The notes under the pieces: model-generated
Told to the model about the DNA's origin: nothing
Seen by the model: only the letters and a program-made list of their open reading frames with translations
Database searches by the model: none
Source: Macrolepiota albuminosa
Taxonomy: Eukaryota; Basidiomycota; Agaricomycetes; Agaricales; Agaricaceae
Assembly: GCA_027475525.1 (NCBI GenBank)
Contig: JAMWFC010000046.1
Span: 1,984,001-2,048,000 of the forward strand
DNA: 64,000 nt
Reading direction: 5' to 3'
Program-made: the position numbers and the translations under genes
Shown: one piece after another, positions 11,609 to 23,625 of the stretch
How positions within the stretch are numbered: the first letter of the stretch is position 1
Layout of the letters: each line of letters begins with the position of its first letter

Positions 11609-14600
11609 CTATATACCAGCTCCAGGAGCGATAAGTGTACGTTTCTTTTTCCCAGTCCCTTTTTTCTTAGACCTAGTTACCTTTATGGGCTCTGGTGTAC
11701 TTGTTCGAAGGTCTTCGCCAGGGACCCCATACGACGGGAGAGGTGACCGTTGGGTTGATATAGACGCAAGCATTTCTCCAGAACTGAGTGATTGTTGCCG
11801 TGTTGGTATTTGAGCAAGATTTTCACCAGGAGTGGGCATTTGCGGTACAAACACTGGCTTGTAATTGATGGCGCCTTCAGGCATCTCGCCATCTCGGTCA
11901 ATCACAAAAGAGGCTGTGGACAATGTGTGTGACGTTGCTTTGAGAATTGGTAGACTAGATGTCGAGGAACCTGGATCACGCGTTAATGAAGAAACTCAAT
12001 TAGAACGTTGGACGAACCTGCAAGAGATGACATCCCCTCCAGATGTACGATAGGAATTGAATCAATATCCTCTTCCACCGTCTTGGGAGTATCGATGCCA
12101 ATATAATAAGGATCGTCTCGTAATTGCGCCAACCGTTCCGCTTTTCGCTATCAAATTTAGATTGATTAGCAGAAGGACGTACATATGATGAAGTAACATA
12201 ACGAACCCTGGCTCGCTCCACAACCTCTTCTGGGGTCTCCTCAACTGGCGCTAGCACGTCTTCGTACTCAACCTCAACCTTTTTCTTCTTCTTCGGGCCT
12301 TTTATCTTGCTTTCCCCGACGTCCTTTTCTTTCCCTTTCTTTCCCTTCTTTTTTTTGTCTGGAGGTTGGTCAACGACTTCTTGGGGCGGAGGTACTATCC
12401 ACGCATCTAGATTCAAGCCTTCCGGTATTGGCACGCTTGCTTGCGCATTGGCGGCGACTGGGTTAAGTTCATATGTCTTTGAGAGAGGTTCAATGAGATA
12501 CAAGCTCTTCGGGAAGTGCGGTTCGGGATCCGGTCCGGAAGGGTCTACGGAAAATGATGTTGAAGATTTTGGTCGGTAAACGTCGAGGTCGGCCTGAATG
12601 AGACGTAATAGTTGGTTGGAGTTTGCAGCCTGGACACAAATAAAATATCAGTCACTAATAGCCATGCTATAGGAGTCTTACTCGTTCTTGCACATCTATG
12701 TGTGGACTCCGAACAAGCTCGCTGAACCTGCTCGTCAACTGTTCAACAGCACTTTTGACTTCTGTCAAATCCTCTTCCTCCCATCTTTGAGCCACACTCG
12801 CCGTCCAAGTTCCAAAGACCTTCGTGGCAGCTTGAATGTACACCGCAATTATATCAGGTGCCAAAGATGATATTTCTGTCTGCAAAAGATACGGCAGTAA
12901 TTTTTGAGGTTCGTTCAACTCGCTTAATAGTTGAATTACCACAGCATAAGAAAATAGATCCATAAACTTACTCGCAATATTCGCCACACACCCACGCTGC
13001 AGCCCACAGAACTTCAGAGCAACTTCCCTCTTCATGAGCATTCCGAAGCATGGTGTCATCACTGATCAATTGGCACATCAACTTCACAGCGTATCGCCTG
13101 ACAGCCTTGACACGTCCTATAACATCCACGAGTTGATCGCGTATCTCAGCTCCCACATTGACATTCGCAACGTGGGCAAGGTCAACGAGTACGGAGATAT
13201 ACCATTCAAAGTTCGTAACGTTCTCATAAGTTGATTGGGAACCCATGGCAAGGATCCGTTGGCAGAGAACAAGCCGATAGGCAGGAGATTGAATGGGGGA
13301 TACGAGAGGTCGTGGTGTGTTGTTTGCGTGCTGAGCAAGGGATTGGGTGGCGGAGGGTAGCACTGACGAAGAATTCTCTGGTACTAGATGTGATAGAAGT
13401 TGCTGAACAAGAGACTGAAGATTGTCACGGTCAACCTGCAAGCACACAAAGGATATTCAGTACACAATATAACATAGGTCTTATTGACGAACCATTGCAG
13501 AAACGAGATCTAGAGCCCTCATCCGGATACTAATGTCCTGGTCGTTGACGCTGGCAAGGATGGTATCTTGATATTCAGCAACAAGATGTGGATGGGAAGG
13601 GGCGATCTTGGTCATGGCTAGCAACGCGATGTACTTCACTGAAATGCATTATTCAGCAAGTAACAACACCAGCCGGGCTTGACAACATACGGTTCTGGTC
13701 AGTATCTTGAATAAATGCAGCGAGTTTTGAAGCGCATAGATGTGCCAAAGAATCACCATTTGGGCCCTGAAGCATGCCACCGATGATACAGGTATGGACG
13801 CACTCGTACAGCAATGATATAGCCAGAGAATTCGAAATGAGTTCCGTTATAGGAGGCTGCAATTTCTTGACCAATCTTGGTTCATAGGGGGAAAGGGCAC
13901 CAAACTACGACGATGAGAAAAAGAAAATAATAGCCATGACAAGTTGCGTACCAGCTTGATGATTTTGATCAACATCCAGTTATTCGATGAAGTGGTGAGT
14001 AGATGAAAGAATTGAGGTGCTAGTGAGAGGTAGTCTCTTGGATGATTACGTGCAAGTTCACAAAGTACGTTGACGGTAGCTGCAACGACGCCTGAAAGTA
14101 AGTGAGTCTCCGCAGCGGCTCATTCAAAAGAAATGAATATTACTAGGGTCTGGATCATCTAATTTCTCTTCCAGTCGAGTACGAGCATGTGCTGCGGTTT
14201 CAGGATACTTCACAAGAACTTTATATAAGGCTAATATCGCCCTCTTTCGAATGCTCGGCCGTGAGTGATTTAACATTGCAATTATTTCTGGCGAAAGGTC
14301 CCGTGCAAGATCTGGGGTTACAAAGTGAGCAAGCCCATTCAACGTAACGGCAACGTCTGCTGGTGTAGAGCTTAAATCCTGAGGCATTGATCAGACTCAT
14401 CATAAAAATATCGTAAATCGCTTCACCTTCTTAAGTAGATTTGTGGTAAGCATAAGGACATCTGTCTCCTGGTCAAATGATTGAGCGGCCGCAAGATACC
14501 CTACACTCTTCAAATGGACTCGGGGTGCAGACATAACTTCTACGACGTGGAATGAAGCCCATCCCATATCGTATCCCAGCATATCGAGCTAAATATACAG

Positions 14601-14798
14601 ATCAGTCAATGACTTTTACGATGAAAAAGAACAGTGGTAGACATAAGTAAGTTTTAGGACGGCCCCAGCTTTCAGCTCCATGTCGTCGCTCTTTATTTCA
14701 TTCCTGATTTCATCCACTGCCTTGGAAATGAATTTCGCCTCATCCTTCTTGTTGGCACGAAGTCCACGAATGAGGTCTTGCAGTGTTCGCTCCCACAT
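11609..14798 (-). CDS. APL5: AP-3 complex subunit delta
   Basis: Large subunit of the AP-3 adaptor that sorts cargo from Golgi/endosome to vacuole. The ATG at 14798 begins MWERTLQDLIRGLRANKKDE, then FISKAVDEIRNEIKSDDMELK, LDMLGYDMGWASFHVVEVMS and KSVGYLAAAQSF, the hallmark N-terminal HEAT-like trunk of delta adaptin. Later blocks include RKRAILALYKVLVKYPE, VSAMVDRDNLQSLVQQLLSHL and VLWAAAWVCGEYCE. The C-terminal hinge holds Lys-rich tracts (KKKKGKKGKEKD, KGPKKKKKVEVEYEDV) and an acidic-to-basic tail ending in RSKKKGTGKKKRTLIAPGAGI. About ten short introns. Length, roughly 870-900 aa, fits the fungal family, which lacks much of the animal ear. The gene is convergent with the GCK kinase (about 200 bp apart) and divergent from the homeodomain-like gene. 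Confidence 0.93.
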
Positions 14799-15266
14799 TC
14801 GGGAAAAACGTCAAAAGCTTCCTGTTGATAGAGTTCGCGCGTTCTGGGAAAATGCACGGTTCGTAGTAGAACTACTGATTACGCGGCAGGAAGAGCGAGG
14901 TATACAGAACTAGAGTCGAGCGAGTTTCTTTGAGCCGCGTGAATCAGGCGACTTGTCTCGTTCACTTCTGCGCGTAATGGTCACAGTCTTTAAAAAGTAA
15001 TGTCGTTGTTCTATGGGACAGTGGTCGCCGCGACAGTTCAGACGTGTTCCATTTTAGGCAAAACGTGTGTTTACACAACGGCCACACTGAGGCTTACGGT
15101 CTCACCATCACATACCTCATCAGCGATTCTTCTGCTCAAATTTCGCTAGTTGCCTTGTTCTACCTAGGCTGTTCACCGCCAGATTGCCTAGCTTATGGTG
15201 CAGATACTGGACTCTTAAATTTGCTCAAGACGTAAAGGTCTACGAGAACAATACTTCACAACTGCA
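14799..15266. other. Divergent promoter region
   Basis: 468 bp between the start codons of AP-3 delta (-) and the homeodomain-like gene (+). It must contain both promoters. I saw no clear TATA box or conserved palindrome. Confidence 0.5.
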
Positions 15267-16288
15267 ATGACGAAAAGAAAATCAAGGTCCACAATTGAAA
15301 TTGCTCAGCATACAACGACATCTGAAGCTGTCAAAATACGACCAAGGAAACGCCTCAAGACAACCGCTACGGAAGTGCAGCCCACTAAACTTCCAAAAGT
15401 CGAAGAAAAGGAAAACGTGGCTATTACCTTACGCCCTCTCCCTGCGGCCAACCTTTATGAACTTTACAATATATGGGACTCTGATAAACGGATACCTACT
15501 GTCGAGAGTCGTCGTGAATGGGCAGCCGCGCGGAACGTTGCATCTCAAGACGTCCACCGTTTCTTCTCCCGTCAAAAAGCTTTAGCAAAGAAGGCTCGCC
15601 AGGGTCTTCCCAAAGGTACATACACGCTTTCTGTTGGTACTCCTCCGGTCATCAAGCAGGAAGAAGAAGTGTATCGCACCAAACCACGTCGGCAAGCGAT
15701 TCGTTCAGACGTCAAGGCAGAAATATTCGAAACGCCCCTGAACTCAGACGATTGTCATGCGCCTACATCAGAGACTCTAGTTGCTTTGCCCCAGAAAGAA
15801 CAGAAAAACGTTTTCTACCAAACAAGAAACTTATCTTCGCTTCCACCCAGCTCTCCACCAGCACCTTCATCCCCTACTCCAGATTCTAACGCCTTGTCTT
15901 CGATTCTTTTGTTCTCTCCGTCGTTATCTCATCATCCTCATGGTACGAAGAATGATTTAGACCAAAGCTGGTGTTGTCAAAACCACACATCGTCCTCGGA
16001 AGCAACTTTAACATGTGTTTTGTGTACTCGAGGTTCTACTATTCTAACACATGCCATGCTCAAACTTACTTTTGATCTCAAGAACTTGACATACAGCCAA
16101 ATAACTCCTCGACATTAGGCCCGTTTTTCACCACAATCGATCATTCAAACACCCAATTTTCATTCGACTCGTTCATGGAACTTTCTGCACTCCCTTTTTT
16201 GTACCGATCGCCTGATCTCATGAGACGTAGAAGTGCTGTTCCGGACTCGACACAATGGTTTTTCGACTTTAACCTCAATCATAACTAA
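15267..16288 (+). CDS. Atypical homeodomain-like nuclear protein
   Basis: Two exons (15267-16032 and 16083-16288) with a 50-nt phase-1 intron give 972 nt, 323 aa. Without the intron the frame stops at 16118, but the spliced tail reads on cleanly (PNNSSTLGPFFTTIDHSN ... STQWFFDFNLNHN). The N-terminus is basic with a likely nuclear signal (KIRPRKRLK). Residues about 65-115 (LYELYNIWDSDKRIPTVESR, EWAAARNVASQDVHRFFSRQ, KALAKKA) have the spacing of a homeodomain: helix 1, 'RIPT..SR', helix 2, and a recognition helix with VHRFFSRQKA in place of the usual WFxNRR. A later WCCQNHT...CVLC block may bind zinc. Middle region is Ser/Pro-rich. DNA binding is inference because the invariant Trp and Asn are replaced. 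Confidence 0.6.
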
Positions 16289-16840
16289 TGACTGCATGCA
16301 GACCAGACGAATATGCTCATGTTTCTAACGGCTTGAAGTTATCACTTGGCGGTCTTTGGTAGCAATTTCTCCGTGCTTTTTTCGCTATCTTTGCTACATG
16401 TCTCCTCAGAAGTTCTTTACCCATCACCTTTTTGCGTCATACCCATCTCCTGACCTATGACATCCTTGGGGGATATCCGAGATGTTTCCTGTTCAATAGA
16501 TCTTGATAAGACGTTGCCCAGTCCAAGTTGAATTTACTGTTGTATTCACTATGCAATCCACGAAGTTCGAGGATGAGTCAAGCTCGTGCAAAGGTGAACC
16601 GGCTCTGGTCACATCAAGATGACAACTAGGCACTATATAATCACGACTTTTGTCATCCAATAGATGGCTGACTAGTAGGAAGAAATCTTGCATATAAGGC
16701 ACAGTGTGCCAGTCTTCAGCTTTCACCCCTTTCTTCCGGACTTGCACTAGTTACGCAAAGGTGCAGTCTCGTGCCTCGTCATTGAACCCTTGGCTTACTT
16801 ACACTTAACAGTGTTATACCAAATCCACTAGATATCGATT
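16289..16840. other. Intergenic region, no supported gene
   Basis: 552 bp holding the 3' end of the homeodomain-like gene and the presumed promoter of the small secreted protein gene. A TATATAA-like stretch near 16635 is too far upstream to be assigned with confidence. Confidence 0.45.
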
Positions 16841-17262
16841 ATGAGGTTTTCGAGCTCATCTCTCGTCGCCGCTGCCTTGATCACCTCCTCTTCAATTCCA
16901 AACCTTGCTGCTCCAGTCCCTCTACATTCTCAAAAACATATGACGATTTCCCCTGGCAAACGGCTTGTGACCTCACAAAGCGAGAACATTGTTCACCGTG
17001 CGGCGGAGAAAGACAAAGTACACGAACAAGAGGACGACGGAGGCAGTGAGTTTTATCTCGTTCGTCTCAGCTACAGTGATTGTTTCTCATGGAAAATCAA
17101 GAAAAAAATCTTATCAGCGACCTCATAGAGGGCGTGCTCTGTCTGATCAAGCTGAAAGACTGTGATCCTCATAAGGGCAAGGGTCCCGAACATGAAAAGA
17201 GATTCAAGGACGCTGTTCAGCCTGCTCGTAAGGAATTTGTGAAGAGAAGAAGCGGCGGCTGA
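16841..17262 (+). CDS. Small secreted protein, paralogue of the 38474 repeat protein
   Basis: Two exons (16841-17045, 17102-17262) with a 56-nt phase-1 intron give 121 aa. The N-terminus is a signal peptide (MRFSSSSLVAAALITSSS, cleavage likely near NLAAP). It is followed by a Ser/Lys-rich segment and IVHRAAEKDK, then a charged tail with two cysteines (GVLCLIKLKDCDPHK) ending in RKEFVKRRSGG. The leader, the M-T-x-S and I-V/I-HRAA motifs and the phase of the first intron match the secreted protein encoded at 38474. The acceptor at 17100-17101 is the only one nearby that keeps the downstream frame open. No known domain; a secreted small protein of effector or cell-wall type is possible but not shown. 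Confidence 0.6.
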
Positions 17263-17885
17263 CTTAGATCTTAGGCCGGACATCTTCTCACTCATCCACG
17301 CACCTTTCTTGAAAGAATCATCAAAGTCTGAATCAACCCACTCGAGATGCTCCCTTCAGTTCAATGTCCCTCCTTTTCCAAGATTGAACCAGATCCCGTC
17401 TTCCGTTATTCTGTGATTCTCTTCGGATCTGTTTGTTCAGTAGTTGTAATTTCTCAAGGATCTCCTGTACACTTATATATTCGGTGAACAGAAGCACGGT
17501 GTCTTGAGTTTCTGGCTTTGGATTGAGAATGACCATTATCTACACGTTGACGCGCACTCCGTACTCAAGTTCAAGTACTGCTACTCTGTTGCAGCTATAA
17601 ACGCGCAACAGGTACAGAACGAGATCAGAGAGATCTGGACTAGCTCAATAGCGAAACGAGAAATGGACTGGGGTCCAGACATTCAATAGATGGTAAAGCT
17701 AGTAGTGATACGGAAGGACCGCCCAGAAGTGAAAAATGGTCTATGTCTCACGTGAGATGAGTGACCCCGTCCTCATCGAGGGTAGTGGCATCGTCAGATA
17801 CTCACTCGCACGTGAAGTCTTGGTAACGAACATTGGTGATGGAGCAACCCGAATCTATCACTTTGCCTAGTCCCTTCAAATCTGC
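17263..17885. other. Intergenic region with E-box palindromes
   Basis: 623 bp. Open frames are short with no family match (for example 17504-17689). Close to the following gene it contains two CACGTG hexamers, one inside a perfect 12-bp palindrome at 17746-17757. Confidence 0.5.
17746..17757. promoter_or_regulatory. E-box palindrome (TCTCACGTGAGA)
   Basis: Perfect 12-bp palindrome around CACGTG, about 130 bp upstream of the GT23-like gene start at 17886; a second CACGTG occurs near 17809. Such sites are bound by bHLH factors of the Cbf1/USF type in fungi. Function here is inference. Confidence 0.4.
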
Positions 17886-19949
17886 ATGCCCCGACCTCGT
17901 TCGTTGAAGAATGTTACCTCTGCACGACCAAATCAGCTCGACGGCCAATTACTTACACCTCGAACACCACGTTTTCGATCCGGGAGAGAGTTTGAATTGC
18001 AAGATTCTGGCGAGGACGACGACTGGAGGCGTGGTCGACAATACATTTTTCCATTGCTTTCGTCATCAGCGAGCGAAAGCTTTTCGGCTGAACAGGCGAC
18101 AGGAGATTGGAGTCGAGGAGATGATTATAATTCTAATGGTACCAGACGGGACAAAGAGAGAGAAGAGAAGGAAAAGCTTCAAATGAGCACTTTCTTCGCT
18201 AATTTTCCTCTGGCTTTGGGGATTCTTTTTGCCTGCTTCCTTCTGTTCCTCGCATATCTGTCGTACTATCGATCGGAGAGACTGTATAGCTACTTCGGTA
18301 TCCCACCAGGAAACTCGACAAACTCAACATTGAATTTGAAGACATTACATCACAACGCTTCAACGAACCCCACTAACCCTGATCTACTCATCTCATACGA
18401 AAACTATACAACTTTTCCCCTCAAACCTGCGGAATACCTCATCGAATGCGCAAGACTGAATAAGGGTTACATGTCACATGGTGACTACTGGCAACCGCAT
18501 CGTATGGGAGTGCTGGATACCTTTCATCCAGATCGAGAGGGTAGCAAGGAAGTTTGTACGAGCACTATTACCTATATGTTGGACGGTAAAGTTGGTCTTC
18601 TGGCGGACTTAGCTTTGCTGGCTCAGGTTGCTGCACTCGCTCGTCAGGTTACTATATTTTTCCTTCGTCCTTTGCCGTGTAATTGACGAGTATCAGAGGA
18701 ATAGGACGTTTCTCATTGATGATACATACTGGAATCGCGGAAAGTATGCAATTTTGAGTTCGACCGACTTGAGGATGCTGATCTTGCGAAGATGGGTAGA
18801 CCACTTTGTGGATGTCCGTAAAACCCAGCCTGGACCAGAGCCAGCATGCAAAACTCCTCAACCGGAAGGTTTGTCAGTGATATCTTGTATGTTGCGAACT
18901 ATGACTGATGGATATTCTTGTTGACAGAACTTGTGGCTTGTCCTCGATTGGCAAGGTGTGATCTATCATTGAGCAACCTAATCTAAACCTAACCTACATT
19001 GCATTAGACATTGGGTAAGTTTCCTTCGTCGAATTTTGATCTAGTAAAAGCGTCATTTTAAACACCTGAAGGTGGTCAATTCTCGCACTGCAAAGTTTCA
19101 TCTAGGCCATGCCTTTTCAAATGCTTATGAAGATCCGTATGTCCCCAACACTGACAGTGTGTCGTCAAATTGACCTAAATACTTGCAGGTATGGTCATCA
19201 GCTCAATCGCCTGAAACCAATGTTTGAGTTCTCTGAGGAGTCTTTCCATCATGCAATACATCTCAATGAGGAAAGTACACGATTAGTCCGGGCTGCGCGC
19301 TCAGAACTTCTCTCAGACGTTGACTCTTACATTGCCCTCCATTTACGTCGGGGTGATCGTGAGCCGGCCTTCTATAAAGGTGATCACGTTCCGGCAGAGA
19401 AATTTGTTGAGGCTGCAGCTGCTTCTTGGAGCCGCCTCAGGCCGGATAAATCACCAGAGGACCTTACCTTATTTATCGCTACGGACTCTGTGACTGCCTT
19501 TCGAGAAATCGTTGATTTTACATCGGCAAAATACAAGACGTTCTCCTTGTTTCAAAGCTCTGACGAAAACCTTCGTGCGTTGGTCAGCCCTAGAGAATAT
19601 GTGCAAGAAGAATTCGACCTGCTTGATGCTGAGGAGAGGATACAGGCAACACGGGGAGTGATCGTAGACTTTGCTCTCTTGAGTGGGATGTGGGCAAAGG
19701 AAGATGATCTTGTACCTCAGGCAATAGTCTGCACATTTAGGTAAATAGTATTTTTTCACCATTCTACTTGATATTCTAATAATCTCCAGTTCAAATGTCT
19801 GTAAAATGGCTGCTGTAGGTTTAGGCTGGGAGGCTGCCTTCGGTGAGGTAGACACCATGGGTGCCATTGACAAGGACCGAAACAGATGGGTTGAAATTGA
19901 CCAGAATGGTTCCATTATTCCAGTCTGGTTTCCATTTGAATTGTTCTAG
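17886..19949 (+). CDS. GT23/fucosyltransferase-like type II membrane protein
   Basis: Multi-exon gene, about 570 aa after splicing. A basic and acidic cytosolic N-terminus of about 100 residues precedes one transmembrane helix (about 104-127, FPLALGILFACFLLFLAYLSYY), then a lumenal domain with several NxS/T sites (GNSTNSTLN, HNAS, NYT). The catalytic part has KGYMSHGDYWQPH, FLIDDTYWNRGKW, WVVNSRTAKFHLGHAF, the diagnostic YIALHLRRGDREPAFYKGDH (H-x-R-R-G-D, GDP-sugar site in GT23 and protein O-fucosyltransferases), DLTLFIATDS and GVIVDFALLSGMW followed by CTFSSNVCKMAAV. This is the order seen in FUT8-like enzymes, so it is probably a Golgi glycosyltransferase using a GDP-sugar. Donor and acceptor are not determined. 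Ends at TAG 19947-19949. Confidence 0.78.
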
Positions 19950-20361
19950 CTGATAATCTATGCTACCCCACATGCCCATTTACTTACTTACTTACTTATA
20001 TCTTTCTCTTCCTATTCTTTATTAGCCATATCATTATCCTATACATTTCTTAAGGGTCCATCGAGGCGTATCCTTATTGATATGTCCTTAGCTAGTACTT
20101 CTAGCGTAGGTGGATGGCAGCATAATTTAAGGCTACAAGACTCAGGGAATAGTGACGTCAGATTTCATCCTGGTGATAGCGTCATCCAACCTTCGGCGCG
20201 GAAGCACTGGATGTACGATTAGTAAGCACCCACCAAAGCGTAACATCGATCAGGTGACGCGGATCTCAACTACCATTGAAAAGGCTTTGCTTTGTGTTTC
20301 CTTATAGTTTCGATTTACTGTTCAATCCTGGTCCTTTGTAAAAACGAGAATAAGAGAAATC
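19950..20361. other. Intergenic region with TTAC microsatellite and CRE-like site
   Basis: 412 bp. Holds a short (TTAC)n tract at 19980-19998, just after the upstream gene's stop, and a TGACGTCA octamer at 20153-20160 in the presumed promoter of the MCC alpha gene. Confidence 0.6.
20153..20160. promoter_or_regulatory. CRE/ATF-type site (TGACGTCA)
   Basis: Perfect 8-bp CRE palindrome about 200 bp upstream of the MCC alpha start codon. Fungal bZIP ATF/CREB factors bind this sequence; regulatory use is inference. Confidence 0.4.
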
Positions 20362-23300
20362 ATGCTTCCCGCTAAATGCACAGCGGCGAGAACTCTCCCA
20401 AATACACTTCCCCGCCTGTCAGCCAGCGCTTTCAGACTTCCATGCACAAAGTCAACGCGATCCTCAGTATCTGCTTCGAGAAGCAGTCTGATTTCTCAGC
20501 AGCAAAGTTCACATACAAGGTCCATTATTGCCCCTCTCAGTGTTTCATCCCGCAGTTATGCCTCTCGGGCAGCAGGTGAGCTGAGCACGTTACTTCTTGT
20601 TCTGACCTTCTATGCCTACTAATCTGCAGCAAATTCTCCACCGCCACGTAAACCTCATTTTGACAAGATATTGATTGCGAATCGGCAAGCCGCTATGTTC
20701 CTCTGTCTATATGACACATCTATTCATCAGTCTCAGAGGTGAAATTGCGTGCCGGGTCATCCGAACAGCGAAGAAACTCGGAATAAGGACTGTTGGAGTG
20801 TACAGCGAGGTTGACAAGGATGCATTGCACGTCAAACTGGTCATTCTTACCTCTTAAGTTTTCGCGACGCGTACTAAATATAATCAAGGCCGATGAGGCG
20901 TATTGCATTGGACCTGCCCAGTCCGCTGAAAGTTATGTTAGTATTTTCTTTAGTTTCTTTTATCGAGCTGAATGACGAATACATTCTACAGTTACGAATG
21001 GATAAGATAATTGAAATTTGTCGTAGAAGTGGTGCACAGGTGCGAGTCAAAAGTTCATCCTAAAGTCTCGCGTGTTTAAGGGGATATTACAGGCTGTTCA
21101 TCCCGGGTATAATTATGAAACTTTTTCCGGAAACGATTTTTCTGATACTCTAATTCAGCTATGGATTTCTGAGTGAGAATTCAATTTTTGCGGAGAAACT
21201 TGCGGCAGAAGGCATCGTATTTATCGGTCCTCCTGCCAGTGCTATCGTTAGCATGGGCTCTAAGAGGTAGGTTGTCATTCCAATGAGAATCTTGATTTTT
21301 AAGGTCTGTTCAGTGAATCAAAGATTATCATGTCGGGTAAATACTTTCCACATCGAAGATAAACTTTTTCTGATGATTCTTCACAGCTGCCGGGGTGCCG
21401 TGTGTCCCAGGATACCACGGGAACAATCAAGACCCTGCTTTGCTGTATAGACAATCGCAAGATATTGGTAACACGTTTGTCGTTATGAAAAATTACAATG
21501 CTGACGACCCCGGAACAGGTTTTCCCGTCCTAATCAAAGCAATTCATGGAGGTGGCGGAAAAGGAATGCGGATTGTCAGCGACTCCTCTGAAGCTGGATT
21601 TTATGAAGCACTATCATCCGCGCAACGTGAATCGCTTAAAGCATTTGGAAATGACACTGTCCTCATAGAGAAATACATTGAACGTCCTAGACATGTAGAA
21701 GTCCAAGTGTTCGCTGATACTCATGGGAATGTAGTAAGCCTCTGGGAACGTGACTGTTCAGTCCAAAGGCGAAACCAGAAGATCATAGAGGAGGTCAGTC
21801 ACTTGCAATTTCAATCGTTGGAAAAGCGTAGTTAAGTCTTTCCCTTTTCTCGCTCAGGCACCTGCACCGGGCCTATCACCTGAACTTCGCAATGATCTAA
21901 GTTCAAAGGCCATTGCTGCAGCGAAAGCCGTGAATTATGTTGGAGCTGGTACTGTTGAATTCATATTCGACAACGATACAGAAAAGTTTTACTTCATGGA
22001 AATGTCTGCTTTACATTTTTTAATTTGCTGTCGTTGATTGATTACTCGGGACAGGAATACACGACTTCAGGTTGAGCATCCGGTGACTGAGATGGTGACG
22101 GGTCTGGATCTTGTCGACTGGCAATTGCAGGTCTGTGTTCATCTGCTAACCTCCTCCATTGCTTATCACTCATGTTTAGACCTAGGTGGCAGCGGGAAAT
22201 TCCCTTCCCCTCACTCAGGATTCAATACCACTCGTTGGCCACGCCTTTGAAGCCCGTATATATGCTGAAAACCCACGAAACAATTTTCTTCCAGATTCTG
22301 GTTCCCTCCTCTATCTGTCTACTCCTTCTCCAACACATGTTTTTGCACCTGAATATTCCCCTGTACCTGCCAGAGAATCCACATCCAATTTTCAGCCTTC
22401 CCTGATCTCGCATGACTCCACGACAATCAATCCATCATTGCGCATCGAACAAGGCTTCCTGCAAGGCTCACAAATCGGCGTTTTCTACGATCCCATGATT
22501 GCGAAGGTCGTAGTTCATGGTAAAGACCACACAGAGGCATTACGGATGCTCCGGAAGGCTCTGTCAGAGTATCACGTCGTCGGAGTTTCGACAAACATTG
22601 AGTTCCTTCAGACTTTGGCTGGCAATCCATCGTTCATCGATGCAGAACTCGAAACAGGGTTTATTCCGGTATAAAATCTCATTCGCTCGGCTGTCCGGTT
22701 TCATCACTGACGGTGCTTTCTCTAGAAACATTTCGACGAACTCTTTCCTACAATTGAGGAGCCAAAACCAGAGCTCCTAGCTCAAGCTGCTTTGTTCATT
22801 GTGCTCCGTGACCATTTAATTCCCCCAGCATTTAGTAATGCCTCGCCCTGGACTTCGTTGACTTCAAGGCGGTTCGGTGGGGACAAATACGAGCGAATTA
22901 TCACTCTGCAAACAGATGTCGCTACCAAAGAGCCTTTTACCGTTCGTGTCGTTTCAGATGCATCTGGACATTTCAACGTCACTGTAAGGACCTCGGCCGG
23001 AAGCACAACGTTCCCTTCCGTCCCTGCGTCTCTCTCCTCACCCACGACACTGTCTTCGACGATCAATGCGGAGTTGTTGAATACTACAATCGTATCTCAT
23101 CAACCACCATCGAACGTTCCTGTCTCGATCAATCCAATCACCATGGAGCGCCTACACATATTTGCTAGTGGTCATCGTAAGATTACTTTGGTCGTGTCGA
23201 CGCCGAATTGGCTCCTCTCCCTTGGGGGGGATGTTTTGAGTGCAGGCAAAGGTGCCCTGAAGGCACCTATGCCCAGCTTAGTAGTTGATGTACGAGTTAA

Positions 23301-23469
23301 GGTCGGAGATCGGGTGGAAGTTGGTCAAGCTGTCGTTGTTCTTGAAAGTATGAAGACAGAAACCGTCCTTAGAGCCAATACTGCCGGGATCGTCAAAGCT
23401 GTTGGATGCAAAAACGGTGAAATGGTCGAGGAAGGCAGAGAATTAGTAGATATAGAACAGTCGGAATGA
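20362..23469 (+). CDS. MCCA: Methylcrotonyl-CoA carboxylase, biotin-containing alpha subunit (mitochondrial)
   Basis: Biotin carboxylase/BCCP subunit of the mitochondrial leucine-degradation enzyme that carboxylates 3-methylcrotonyl-CoA. The N-terminus is an Arg/Ser-rich presequence (about 90 aa). Then [39 protein letters not shown], the ATP-grasp loop [66 protein letters not shown] and EARIYAENP. The C-terminal biotinyl domain has [10 protein letters not shown], with the biotin Lys in a fungal MCC-like ESMKTE context rather than AMKME. About ten introns, one with a GC donor (20695-20736, 42 nt) and one of 51 nt without in-frame stops inside [10 protein letters not shown]. Length, about 740 aa, suits MCC alpha. 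Convergent with Dus2. Confidence 0.92.
20695..20736 (+). other. Non-canonical GC-AG intron in MCC alpha
   Basis: The invariant IANRGEIACR is restored only if a 42-nt intron with donor gcaagc and acceptor tctcag is removed between the second and third base of the Arg codon. gcaagc fits the usual GC-AG donor consensus. Confidence 0.75.
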
Positions 23470-23625
23470 AATGAAAACACGAATCTGTACCAAATTTTAG
23501 GTATAAAGTAAGACTTCTGACTACCGTTGTAAATTACGTCGAGGGCGTTTGTAGATGTCTGTAATTAGTGCGGGAATACTGAGAACTATGCAAGAGATAG
23601 ATATAACATACGATGTGTTTGTTAT

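Noticed and set aside
12307..12579. 90-codon plus-strand frame opposite AP-3 delta
   Set aside because: Shadow of the Lys-rich hinge of AP-3 delta on the other strand (Phe/Ser-rich reading of AAG/AAA-rich codons).
19980..19998. TTAC tandem tract
   Set aside because: A four-copy microsatellite in a 3' flank; not remarkable enough for a finding.
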